Assembly (NCBI RefSeq): GCF_006874465.1
Contig: NZ_VIRL01000011.1
Span: forward strand, 183,981 to 247,980
From: Microbispora bryophytorum
GTDB lineage: Bacteria > Actinomycetota > Actinomycetes > Streptosporangiales > Streptosporangiaceae
Direction: 5' to 3'
Length of the DNA stretch: 64,000 bases
The translations under genes and the position numbers were made by a program. Below, piece by piece: positions 38,451 through 45,760 of this stretch (position 1 is the first letter of the stretch; every line of letters starts with the position of its first letter). A model generated the notes under the pieces. The model saw only the letters and a list, made by a program, of their open reading frames with translations. It had not been told where the DNA came from and did not search any database.

Positions 38451-39856
38451 ATGACCCCCCTCGTGACCCACCTCGCGAGCACGGCCGCGTGGAGCGGCCA
38501 CGACACCCGCCTCATCGTGGCCGCCCTGGCCGGCATCGCGGTCATCGTGCTGCTGATCACGAAGCTGCGGACCCACCCGTTCCTCGCCCTCGCGCTCGGC
38601 TCGGGCGTGCTCGGCCTGGGGGCCGGCATGGCCCCCGAGAAGCTGATCGACAGCTTCTCCGCCGGGCTCGGCTCGACCGTGGCCGGCGTCGGCGTGCTCA
38701 TCGCCCTCGGGGCGATGCTGGGCAAGCTGCTGGCCGACTCGGGCGGGGCCGAGGAGATCGTGGACGGCATCCTGCGCCGCAGCGGCGACCGGGCCCTGCC
38801 ATGGGCGATGACGCTCATCGCGGTGCTCATCGGACTGCCGATGTTCTTCGAGATCGGGCTGGTCCTGCTGATCCCCGTCATCCTGCTGGTGGCCCGGCGC
38901 GGCGGCCGTCCGCTGCTGCTGATCGCCATCCCCGCACTGGCGGGACTGTCCGTCCTGCACGGCCTGGTGCCCCCGCATCCCGGGCCGCTGGTCGCGATCG
39001 ACACGCTCAAGGCGGACCTCGGGCTCACGCTCGGGCTGGGCCTGCTGGTGGCCATCCCGACCGTGATCGTGTCCGGCCCGCTGTTCGCCCGGTTCGCCGC
39101 CCGCTGGGTGCGGCCGGCGCCGCCGGAGCGGCTCGAACGCGAGCAGACCCCAGAGTCCGAGAACGCGGAACCGGGGGACGCTGACCACCCCAGGCCGGGG
39201 TTCGGCGTCACGGTGGCCACGATCCTGCTGCCGGTCGTGCTGATGCTGGGCCGGGCCGTCGCGGAGATCGTCCTGCCGAGGGCCACGCGGTGCGCACCGC
39301 GTTCGAGGTCCTCGGCACGCCCCTGATCGCCCTGCTGATCGGCGTGATCGTGGCGATGTTCACCCTGGGCCGCGCCGCGGGCTTCGGCCGGGCCCGGATC
39401 TCCTCGGCGATCGCCGACTCGCTGCCGCCGATCGCCGGCATCCTGCTCATCGTGGGCGCGGGCGGCGGATTCAAGCAGACCCTGGTCGACTCGGGCGTCG
39501 GGAAGGTCATCGGCGAGGCCGCGCAGGGCGCGAACGTGCCCGTGCTGGTGCTCGGCTGGCTGATCGCCGTCGGGATCCGGCTGGCCACCGGTTCCGCCAC
39601 GGTGGCCACGATCTCCGCCGCCGGGATCGCCGCGCCGCTGGCGGCCGGGCTCTCCCCCGCCCACGTCGCCCTGCTCGTGCTCGCCATCGGCGCCGGGTCG
39701 CTGTTCTTCTCCCACGTGAACGACGCCGGGTTCTGGCTGGTCAAGGAGTATCTCGGGATGTCCGTCGGCGAGACGATCAGGAGCTGGTCGGTCATGGAGG
39801 CGATCATCTCGGTGGTGTCGTTCTGCTGCGTGCTCCTGCTCGGGCTGGTGGTCTGA
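38451..39856 (+). pseudogene. GntP-family gluconate permease, frameshifted
   Basis: Two reading frames together encode one GntP permease. The first (from ATG 38451, GGAGGAG six nt upstream) gives about 275 residues with GLPMFFEIGLVLLIPVILL and VPPHPGPLVAIDTL. The second runs from about 39278 to 39856 with RLATGSATVATISAAGI and FSHVNDAGFWLVKEYL. The join falls at 39271-39285, where adding one base (CTGCCG to CTGCCCG) restores VLPEGHAVRTAFEVLG. Family length is about 450-460 residues, as the repaired frame would give. Both halves look well conserved, so the break is either very recent or a sequencing error. Confidence 0.85.
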
Positions 39857-39876
39857 GGACCGCGGCACCGCGTCCG

Positions 39877-39882
39877 TATAGT
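39877..39882 (+). promoter_or_regulatory. possible -10 element (TATAGT)
   Basis: TATAGT lies 42 nt before the start of the enolase-superfamily gene. The -35 region is weak. Confidence 0.35.
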
Positions 39883-39923
39883 GGTCGGCGCACATCGTCC
39901 TTCCCCTGGAGCCCTGGCACCTC

Positions 39924-41024
39924 ATGGAGATCACTGGAATCGAACTGCGCCGGATCGCGATGCCGCTCGTCGCGCCGTTCCGGACGTCGTTCGGCACCGA
40001 GACCACCCGCGACGTCCTGCTGGTGCGGGTGGTGACGCCGCAGGCCGAGGGCTGGGGCGAGTGCGTGGCGATGGCCGAGCCGCTGTACTCCTCCGAGTAC
40101 GTGGACGCGGCGGCCGACGTGCTGCGGCGCTTCCTGATCCCCGCGCTGCCCCGCGAGCCGAACCCGCAGGCCGTCGGTCCCGCCCTCGCGCCGTTCAAGG
40201 GCCACCGGATGGCGAAGGCGGCGTTGGAGGCCGCGGTGCTCGACGCGTCACTCCGGACCACCGGCGAGTCCTTCGCCCGATACCTCGGCGCCACCCGCGA
40301 CCGCGTCCCCTGCGGCGTCTCGGTCGGCATCATGGGCTCGGTGGCCGAGCTGCTCGACACGGTCGGGGCGTACGTCGAGGAGGGGTACGTACGGGTCAAG
40401 CTGAAGATCGGACCGGGGTGGGACGTGACGCCGGTGCGCGCGGTCCGGGAGCGGTTCGGGGAGGACCTGCTGCTCCAGGTGGACGCCAACGCGGCCTACA
40501 CCCTCGCGGACGCCCGTCATCTGGCCCGGCTGGACGACTTCGACCTGCTGCTGATCGAGCAGCCGCTCGCCGACGACGACCTCGTGCAGCACGCCCGGCT
40601 CGCCCGGTCGATCCGCACGCCGATCTGCCTCGACGAGTCGATCGAGTCGGCCGCCCACGCGGCGGCGGCGATCAGCCTCGGCGCGTGCTCCGTGATCAAC
40701 ATCAAGCCGGGGCGGGTGGGCGGTTATCTGGAGGCCCGGCGCATCCACGACCTGTGCCGCGCCCACGGCGTCGCGGTGTGGTGCGGCGGCATGCTGGAGA
40801 CCGGGATCGGCCGGGCGGCCAACGTCGCGCTGGCCGCGCTGCCCGGCTTCACGCTGCCGGGCGACACCTCCGCCTCCCGGCGCTACTTCCACACCGACGT
40901 GACCCCGCCGTTCGAACTGGACGGCGGGCACCTCGACGTGCCGGACGGCCCGGGGCTGGGCGTGGATCCCCTCCCGGACGTTCTGGACGAGGTCACCACG
41001 GCGACGGAGTGGATCCGGCTGTGA
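39924..41024 (+). CDS. enolase-superfamily enzyme, MenC/N-acylamino acid racemase type
   Basis: The 366 residues carry the muconate-lactonising subgroup residues: KLKI (general base lysine pair), metal ligands in VDANAAYT, LIEQPL and CLDES, and the opposite-face lysine in NIKPGR. Sequence style (MPLVAPFRTSFGTE at the start, CGGMLETGIGRA) fits the o-succinylbenzoate synthase/N-acylamino acid racemase family, which cannot be split into the two activities by eye. No other menaquinone gene is near, so racemase or another acid-sugar role is equally possible. It follows the broken gntP on the same strand. Confidence 0.85.
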   Translation: MEITGIELRRIAMPLVAPFRTSFGTETTRDVLLVRVVTPQAEGWGECVAMAEPLYSSEYVDAAADVLRRFLIPALPREPNPQAVGPALAPFKGHRMAKAALEAAVLDASLRTTGESFARYLGATRDRVPCGVSVGIMGSVAELLDTVGAYVEEGYVRVKLKIGPGWDVTPVRAVRERFGEDLLLQVDANAAYTLADARHLARLDDFDLLLIEQPLADDDLVQHARLARSIRTPICLDESIESAAHAAAAISLGACSVINIKPGRVGGYLEARRIHDLCRAHGVAVWCGGMLETGIGRAANVALAALPGFTLPGDTSASRRYFHTDVTPPFELDGGHLDVPDGPGLGVDPLPDVLDEVTTATEWIRL

Positions 41025-41055
41025 CACCCGAACCGGTCAGACGGCGCTGAGAGCA

Positions 41056-41148
41056 GGTGCGACGCGTCAGGCGTCGCCAAGTGCAGGGTGCGACCCGTCA
41101 GGCGTCGCCGAGTGCAGGGTGCGACCCGTCAGGCGTCGCCGAGTGCAG
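41056..41148. repeat. 31-bp tandem repeat, three copies
   Basis: Copies begin at 41056, 41087 and 41118 (GGTGCGACCCGTCAGGCGTC core, nearly identical). The third copy contains the stop codon and last codons of the minus-strand gene ending at 41129, so the gene's 3' end has been duplicated together with its stop codon. Confidence 0.92.
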
Positions 41149-41425
41149 GGTGCGGCCGGGGCTCGCCGGTGGTGAAGACCTTCACGATGCGGTCGGCCGC
41201 GAGAGCGGGCTCCTCCGCGCTCTCCACCACATCGCCCCAGGACCACCGGTAGAACCAGCCGTCCGACATCGCGACGCAGTCCACGGTCTCGGTGAACAGC
41301 GCCGCGTCCGGGTCGCGGACCTTCAGCGACGGCGGGTCGGGGCGCAGGGACGCCTCCAACCCTCGTAGCTCAAGCTCCCGGGCGAGTTTGCCGAGGAAGT
41401 ACGTCCGGGTGTGCTCACGAGGCAT
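41129..41425 (-). CDS. small protein of unknown function
   Basis: The 98-residue protein begins MPREHTRTYFLGKLARELELRG and has a Trp-rich centre (DGWFYRWSWGDVV). I recognise the general look of uncharacterised actinobacterial small proteins but no named family. No signal peptide or membrane segment is seen. ATG 41425 is the natural start. Its 3' end is part of the 31-bp tandem array. Confidence 0.6.
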   Translation of the reverse strand: MPREHTRTYFLGKLARELELRGLEASLRPDPPSLKVRDPDAALFTETVDCVAMSDGWFYRWSWGDVVESAEEPALAADRIVKVFTTGEPRPHPALGDA

Positions 41426-41487
41426 GGCGACCAGGGCTCCATTGGACTAGGCGTTTTCTCCACGTCATTGGCCAGGCCCAAGATGAC

Positions 41488-41509
41488 GGGCCCCAGCCGA
41501 CCGGGGCCC
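41488..41509. terminator. terminator after pssA
   Basis: GGGCCCC (41488-41494) pairs with GGGGCCC (41503-41509) over an 8-nt loop, 16 nt past the pssA stop. Confidence 0.75.
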
Positions 41510-41525
41510 TGTCCGTTCGACGACG

Positions 41526-42365
41526 TCAGCCCGCGTTCTCCGAGCGTCGTTCCCTGCGCTGCTGCTTTTTGAACATGAGAACGCGAAGCGGAATCGCGGA
41601 CACGATCGCGATCTGCATCGTGGCGCCCACCTTGATGAGCTGGTCACCGCCCGCGAGACCGGCCGCCCAGATCGTCAGGCAGGCCACGTTGATCAGCATC
41701 CAGCCCAGCACGACGGCAGCCAGGTTGCCCTTGGGCTTGGGGTATTCGATCCGGCTGACCATGAGCCAGGCCACGGCGAAGACGGCGGCGAGCGTGACGT
41801 AGTTCGGCTGGAAGAGCAGCACGATCGACACCACGGTCATCGCGCCCATGGGGATCGGCAGGCCCATGAAGTCGCCGCTCTTGGTCTTCACGCAGGCGAA
41901 CCGGGCCAGCCGTACGACGCCGGCGAGCAGCACGGACCCGGCCGCGCACAGCACCAGCCACAGCGGGAGCTTGCCGGAGAAGCCGGCCCAGATCACCACC
42001 ATGAAGGCGGGCGCGAAGCCGAAGCTGATCACGTCGGCGAGGTTGTCCAGCTCGGCGCCCATCGCGGACGCGCGGAACTTCCTGGCCACCAGGCCGTCGA
42101 ACAGGTCGCAGGTCGCACCGATGAGCAGCAGCACCACGGCCGTGCCGAAGAAGCGCGGGTCGGGGGCGAACTTACCGCTGGCCTGCAGGTCGCTGATCGC
42201 CGACCAGGCGAGCACGCAGACGGCGAGGAAGCCGCTGAGGGCGTTGCCCAGCGAGAGGGAGTCGGCGGCCGACAGGCGGAACGCCTTGCCGACGGGCCCG
42301 CGTGGTTCCTCATCCACCTCCTCCACCGGCCAGGCGGCTTCGGCGCCGAGGTCAGATGTGGTCAA
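41526..42365 (-). CDS. pssA: CDP-diacylglycerol-serine O-phosphatidyltransferase
   Basis: This integral membrane enzyme makes phosphatidylserine from CDP-diacylglycerol and serine. The CDP-alcohol phosphotransferase motif is complete: D-G-x2-A-R-x8-G-x3-D-x3-D within FDGLVARKF and GAELDNLAD. The 279 residues hold about seven membrane segments. TTG 42365 is proposed as start and overlaps the psd end by 14 nt. Psd upstream converts the product to phosphatidylethanolamine, so psd-pssA is a working pathway operon. Confidence 0.94.
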   Translation of the reverse strand: MTTSDLGAEAAWPVEEVDEEPRGPVGKAFRLSAADSLSLGNALSGFLAVCVLAWSAISDLQASGKFAPDPRFFGTAVVLLLIGATCDLFDGLVARKFRASAMGAELDNLADVISFGFAPAFMVVIWAGFSGKLPLWLVLCAAGSVLLAGVVRLARFACVKTKSGDFMGLPIPMGAMTVVSIVLLFQPNYVTLAAVFAVAWLMVSRIEYPKPKGNLAAVVLGWMLINVACLTIWAAGLAGGDQLIKVGATMQIAIVSAIPLRVLMFKKQQRRERRSENAG

Positions 42366-43026
42366 GGCGTGTCACCCCCGCGACGGTCCGGGTGCCGACG
42401 GTGACCGCCGGCCTGATGCCCTCGGGCAGGTAGACGTCCACCCGGGAGCCGAAACGGATCAGTCCCACCCGCTCGCCCTGGACGACCTTCGCGCCCGCGA
42501 ACAGGTACGGCACGATGCGGCGCGCGACGGCGCCGGCGATCTGCACCATCTCGATGTCCCCGAGCGCGGTGTCGAAATGCCACACGACGCGCTCGTTCTT
42601 GTCGCTGTCCTTGTTGAACGCGGGCACGAAGCCGCCGGGCACGTGCTCGACCGCGGTGACCGTGCCGGCCGCGGGCGCCCGGTTGACGTGCACGTTCAGC
42701 GGACTCATGAAGATCGCGACCCGGGTGCGGCCGTCCGGCCACGGGTCGATGCTCTGCACGACACCGTCGGCGGGCGAGATGAGCCTGCCCTCGCCGAGCG
42801 TCCGCTCGGGGTCGCGGAAGAACCACAGCATCCCGCCGGTGAGGGCGGCGAGCGGCGCCGCGGCCAGCGCCCAACGGGGCGACCTGCGGGTGAGAACGGC
42901 GGTGGCGGCTGCCGCCGCGGCGGTCGGAGCCAGCCACGGGGACACGCCGCGTGCGAGCCTGACTCGGCCCCGGGCACTTCCCGCGAGCCCGGATTCGGGG
43001 CCGCGGGGCAACGATTCGTTGGACAC
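42352..43026 (-). CDS. psd: phosphatidylserine decarboxylase proenzyme
   Basis: The 224-residue protein belongs to the short soluble-type family. It has an N-terminal membrane stretch (about 28-68), WFFRDPER, the histidine motif IFMSPLNVHVNR, and the self-cleavage site near the end, RFGSRVDVYLPEG, whose Gly-Ser bond yields the pyruvoyl group. It turns phosphatidylserine into phosphatidylethanolamine. GTG 43026 has AAAGG six nt upstream. The upstream gap (43027-43149) is AT-richer than its surroundings and probably holds the promoter. Confidence 0.94.
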   Translation of the reverse strand: MSNESLPRGPESGLAGSARGRVRLARGVSPWLAPTAAAAAATAVLTRRSPRWALAAAPLAALTGGMLWFFRDPERTLGEGRLISPADGVVQSIDPWPDGRTRVAIFMSPLNVHVNRAPAAGTVTAVEHVPGGFVPAFNKDSDKNERVVWHFDTALGDIEMVQIAGAVARRIVPYLFAGAKVVQGERVGLIRFGSRVDVYLPEGIRPAVTVGTRTVAGVTRLDHI

Positions 43027-43149
43027 AGATGACCTTTGTACTCTTCGGGCGACTATGGAGCGGCATGCGAGCTAACGATCGATATTACCGATCCGGCAGT
43101 CAATGCGTGGCACAACGAGAACAAGCAAACAGGGTGAGTTCCCGTTTTG

Positions 43150-44163
43150 CTAGCCCTGGGGGGCTTCGGCCTGAGACGCCTCCGTCTGGGAGGGTTCCAC
43201 CGGACTAATGGTTCTCTCGTCGCGACGAGCTTTGATGAGACTGGCGACGGTGGTCACGGCCATGGTCACGCCGATGACCGCCAGCGACACCCAGATGGGG
43301 ATCTGAGGGGCCCAGGAGACCTCGTTCTCATGAAGTGCTTCAAGAATCAGCTTAACCCCGATGAAACCGAGGATGAACGCCAATCCGTAGCTGATGTAGA
43401 CCAGCCGCTGCAGCAGTCCGCCGAGCAGGAAGTAGAGCTGACGCAGCCCCATCAGGGCGAACGCGTTGGCGGAGAACACGATGAAGGCCGCCTTCGTGAG
43501 GCCGAAGATGGCCGGGATCGAATCGAGGGCGAACAGCAGATCCGTGGTGCCGATCGCGATCATCACGATCAGCATGGGCGTCACCATGCGCTTGCCGTCC
43601 ACCCGAACGGTCACCCGGGAGCCGACGTAGTCGGGAGTGGTCGGGAAGACCCGCCGGGCCCAGCGCAGGAGGATGTTCTCGTTGAACTCCTCGTCCTGCC
43701 TGTTGTGGTCCCGCACCAGCGTGTACGCCGTGTAGACCAGGAAGGCCCCGAACGCGTACAGCAGCCAGCCGAAGCGGCTCAGCGCGGCGGCCCCGATCGC
43801 GATGAAGATCCCGCGCATGACGAGCGCGAGGACGATACCGACCAGCAGGACCTTGTGCTGGTAGATCCGGGGCACCCCGAAGCGGGTCATGATGATGTAG
43901 AAGATGAACAGGTTGTCGACGCTGAGGCTGTATTCCGTCAGATAGCCCGCGAAGAACTCGCCACCTGTTCCGGCACCGGCCCAGACCGTTAACCCGATGC
44001 CGAACAACACGGCCAGGCAGACGTAGAAGCCCACCCAGATGCCTGCCTGCCGCATGGAGAACTCGCGTGGTTCACCACGATCGACGATCAACAGGTCGAT
44101 GGCGACCACAACGACGAGACCCACGATGACCAGGGCCCACAACCACAAGGGTGCATGTACCAC
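43150..44163 (-). CDS. TerC/Alx-family membrane protein, probable Mn2+ transporter
   Basis: The 337-residue protein has about nine membrane segments and the TerC signatures SVDNLFIFYIIM and LLFALDSIPAIFGLT with acidic residues inside the membrane. Alx, YceF and YkoY of this family export manganese or supply it to exported enzymes; the tellurite link is historical. GTG 44163 has GGAGG five nt upstream. That ribosome site can be paired off by the leader, which resembles the yybP-ykoY manganese riboswitch, and the promoter carries a DtxR-type box, so metal control is strongly suggested. The C-terminus is a short Glu/Gln/Ser tail. Confidence 0.9.
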   Translation of the reverse strand: MVHAPLWLWALVIVGLVVVVAIDLLIVDRGEPREFSMRQAGIWVGFYVCLAVLFGIGLTVWAGAGTGGEFFAGYLTEYSLSVDNLFIFYIIMTRFGVPRIYQHKVLLVGIVLALVMRGIFIAIGAAALSRFGWLLYAFGAFLVYTAYTLVRDHNRQDEEFNENILLRWARRVFPTTPDYVGSRVTVRVDGKRMVTPMLIVMIAIGTTDLLFALDSIPAIFGLTKAAFIVFSANAFALMGLRQLYFLLGGLLQRLVYISYGLAFILGFIGVKLILEALHENEVSWAPQIPIWVSLAVIGVTMAVTTVASLIKARRDERTISPVEPSQTEASQAEAPQG

Positions 44164-44167
44164 GACT

Positions 44168-44201
44168 ACCTCCGGCGCGCGCTGAACACACTGCCGGAGG
44201 T
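44168..44201 (-). promoter_or_regulatory. ribosome-site-sequestering stem in the TerC leader
   Basis: ACCTCCGGC (44201-44193) is complementary to GCCGGAGGT (44176-44168), which contains the TerC Shine-Dalgarno sequence. The same CCTCC belongs to the proposed riboswitch P1, so the two structures exclude each other and metal binding would free the ribosome site. Confidence 0.7.
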
Positions 44202-44290
44202 CTCTCCCGCCCGTACGCGCACGGCGGACCGACGGCCCCGGGTGCTGACACCGTGATGACGGAACCGCCGCGAAGGGATACTCCCCCCCA
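44193..44290 (-). promoter_or_regulatory. yybP-ykoY-like manganese riboswitch
   Basis: On the minus strand the TerC leader shows GGGGAGTA (44286 to 44279), GTCATCA (44260-44254), CACCCGGGGCC and a closing GAGACCT (44204 to 44198), in the order and spacing of the yybP-ykoY aptamer. A CCTCC just after GAGA would pair with the 5' G-run to form P1. This is a by-eye match, not a covariance search. Confidence 0.7.
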
Positions 44291-44298
44291 ACCCGTCC

Positions 44299-44328
44299 AG
44301 TATATGGATCAGACTTAGCCTCACCTAA
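44299..44328 (-). promoter_or_regulatory. TerC promoter with DtxR/IdeR/MntR-type box
   Basis: TATACT (44304-44299) is a good -10. Upstream, TTAGGTGAGGCTAA (44328-44315) matches the left 14 bases of the actinobacterial iron box (TTAGGTTAGGCTAA) at 13 positions and covers the -35 region. Transcription would start near 44292, giving a leader of about 130 nt. Confidence 0.65.
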
Positions 44329-44492
44329 TCCTTGCCGGAACGTCGGCGCTGATCGGCGAGAACAGGCGACGGCTCACCGGCCCGACGGCCTTGTGTCACC
44401 GGCTCGGGAGGGGAGTCGCACCCTCCCGCCACCCCTGTCGCCGCCACCCCCTGTCGCCGCCGCTCCCTGTCGCCGCCACTCCCCGGGCGCCG

Positions 44493-45665
44493 CTAGGACG
44501 CCAGCCCGTACGCCGCGAGCACCGCCCGCAGCGCCGCGTCCTCGTCAGGCAGCTCACGGCCCCGGCGTTCGGACGCCTGCGCCAGGCGGGCGGCCAGGGC
44601 GGGCTCGCCGAGCAGACGGCCGATCTCCCGGCTCAGCGCGCCGGGATCCTGCGGCGGCACCAGCAGGGCCGCCTCGCCTACCATCGCGGGCACGCCGCCC
44701 ACCCGGGTCGCGATGATCGGCCTGCCCGCCCGCAGCGCCTCCTGGACGCTCAGCGGCTGCCCTTCCCATCTGCTGGGCACGATCACCGCCGTCGCGACCT
44801 GGAGCAGGTCGGCCGGCTCGGCCCAGCCGTACAGGACCACGGGCAGTTCCTCGGCGTCGACGCGCGCCTGAAGCTCCTCGCGCAGTGGCCCGTCGCCCGC
44901 GATCACGAAGACCGGATCCCCCTTGTAGGGCCCGGCCGCCGCGTCGAGCAGCGTCTCCAGGCCCTTCTGCTGGGCCAGCCGGGCGACCGTGAGCAGGATC
45001 GGCCGCTCCTGCGCGGCCTGCGGCGCGTGTCCCGTGCCGGACAACCCCGTGCTGGACAACCCCGTGCTGGACAACCCCGCGCCGGACCACCCCGTGCCGG
45101 ACAGCCGCGTGGCGATCTCGGCCCGTACGTCCTCGGCCGGGCGGGCGGGTTCCGCGAGCGGCGGCGCGGGCACCACCGCGAGGTCCACCCGCCGGGCGCC
45201 CCTGCCCCGCATGCGCTGCGCGACATCCGGCGAGATGGCCAGGACACGGTCCGCGCGCCGGGCGACGATCCGCTCCAGCAGCCGGTAGACCACGCCGATC
45301 GCGCCGCCCGCCGTGACCGCGTTGTGCAGGGTGACCACGAGGCGCGGCCAGCCCCGCGACCCCGTGAGAGCGAGCGCGGCCAGCGCGCCGGCTCGCAGGC
45401 CGTGGGCGTGGACGACGTCCGCGCCGCGGGCGAGCCCGCGCAGGCGCAGTGCGGTCCGCAGGTCGTGCGAGGGGTGCGGCCGGTCGGCGATCTCGACCTC
45501 GGAGAAGCCCGCGCCGGTGCCGGTGAAGGAGAAAGCCTCCTCGGTGCCGCCGGGACCCGCGACCAGCACGCGGTGTCCCCGCGTGACGAGCCCGCCGGCG
45601 AGCATCCGCACGTGCCGCGCCACGCCCCCCATGCTCGACCCCAGCACGAGCACGATTCGACTCAT
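44493..45665 (-). CDS. GT4-family glycosyltransferase
   Basis: The 390 residues have the GT-B fold of family GT4: GSSMGGVARHVRMLAGGL at the acceptor side, HAHGLRAGALA, LLTVARLAQQKG, and the donor-site motif WEGQPLSVQEALRAG with its E-x7-E. A run of pentapeptides (LSGTG, LSSTG) separates the two domains; its DNA is a 15-bp repeat at 45031-45105. It is the last gene of the steA-steB-MraY-like-MurJ-like series and starts with an ATGA overlap on a 32-codon ORF. The sugar donor and acceptor are unknown; a lipid-linked glycan is suggested by the neighbours. Confidence 0.9.
   Translation of the reverse strand: MSRIVLVLGSSMGGVARHVRMLAGGLVTRGHRVLVAGPGGTEEAFSFTGTGAGFSEVEIADRPHPSHDLRTALRLRGLARGADVVHAHGLRAGALAALALTGSRGWPRLVVTLHNAVTAGGAIGVVYRLLERIVARRADRVLAISPDVAQRMRGRGARRVDLAVVPAPPLAEPARPAEDVRAEIATRLSGTGWSGAGLSSTGLSSTGLSGTGHAPQAAQERPILLTVARLAQQKGLETLLDAAAGPYKGDPVFVIAGDGPLREELQARVDAEELPVVLYGWAEPADLLQVATAVIVPSRWEGQPLSVQEALRAGRPIIATRVGGVPAMVGEAALLVPPQDPGALSREIGRLLGEPALAARLAQASERRGRELPDEDAALRAVLAAYGLAS
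45031..45105. repeat. 15-bp in-frame tandem repeat, five copies
   Basis: Five units related to CCCGTGCTGGACAAC lie inside the GT4 gene and lengthen its interdomain linker by multiples of five residues. Confidence 0.9.
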
Positions 45666-45760
45666 GCCTGCTCCTCGCCACCGGCTCGGCGTCCGGCTGT
45701 GCCGGAGGCAGGCGATCCGGCGCCGCTCCAGCCGCAGTGCCTACCGATCCGCTCGCTCAT
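45662..45760 (-). CDS. 32-residue bridging ORF between MurJ-like and GT4 genes
   Basis: ATG 45760 overlaps the MurJ-like stop (ATGA), and its own TGA overlaps the GT4 ATG (ATGA). It thus fills the 91-nt gap exactly with continuous coupled reading. The peptide is Gly/Arg/Ala rich without a known motif. It may only pass ribosomes on to the GT4 gene, whose ribosome site GAGGAG lies inside it. Confidence 0.4.
   Translation of the reverse strand: MSERIGRHCGWSGAGSPASGTAGRRAGGEEQA

Noticed and set aside
43027..43149. A sigma-type promoter built on TTGACT and TAATAT before psd
   Set aside because: The two elements are only 10 nt apart, too close for a standard promoter; the region is noted only as AT-rich.
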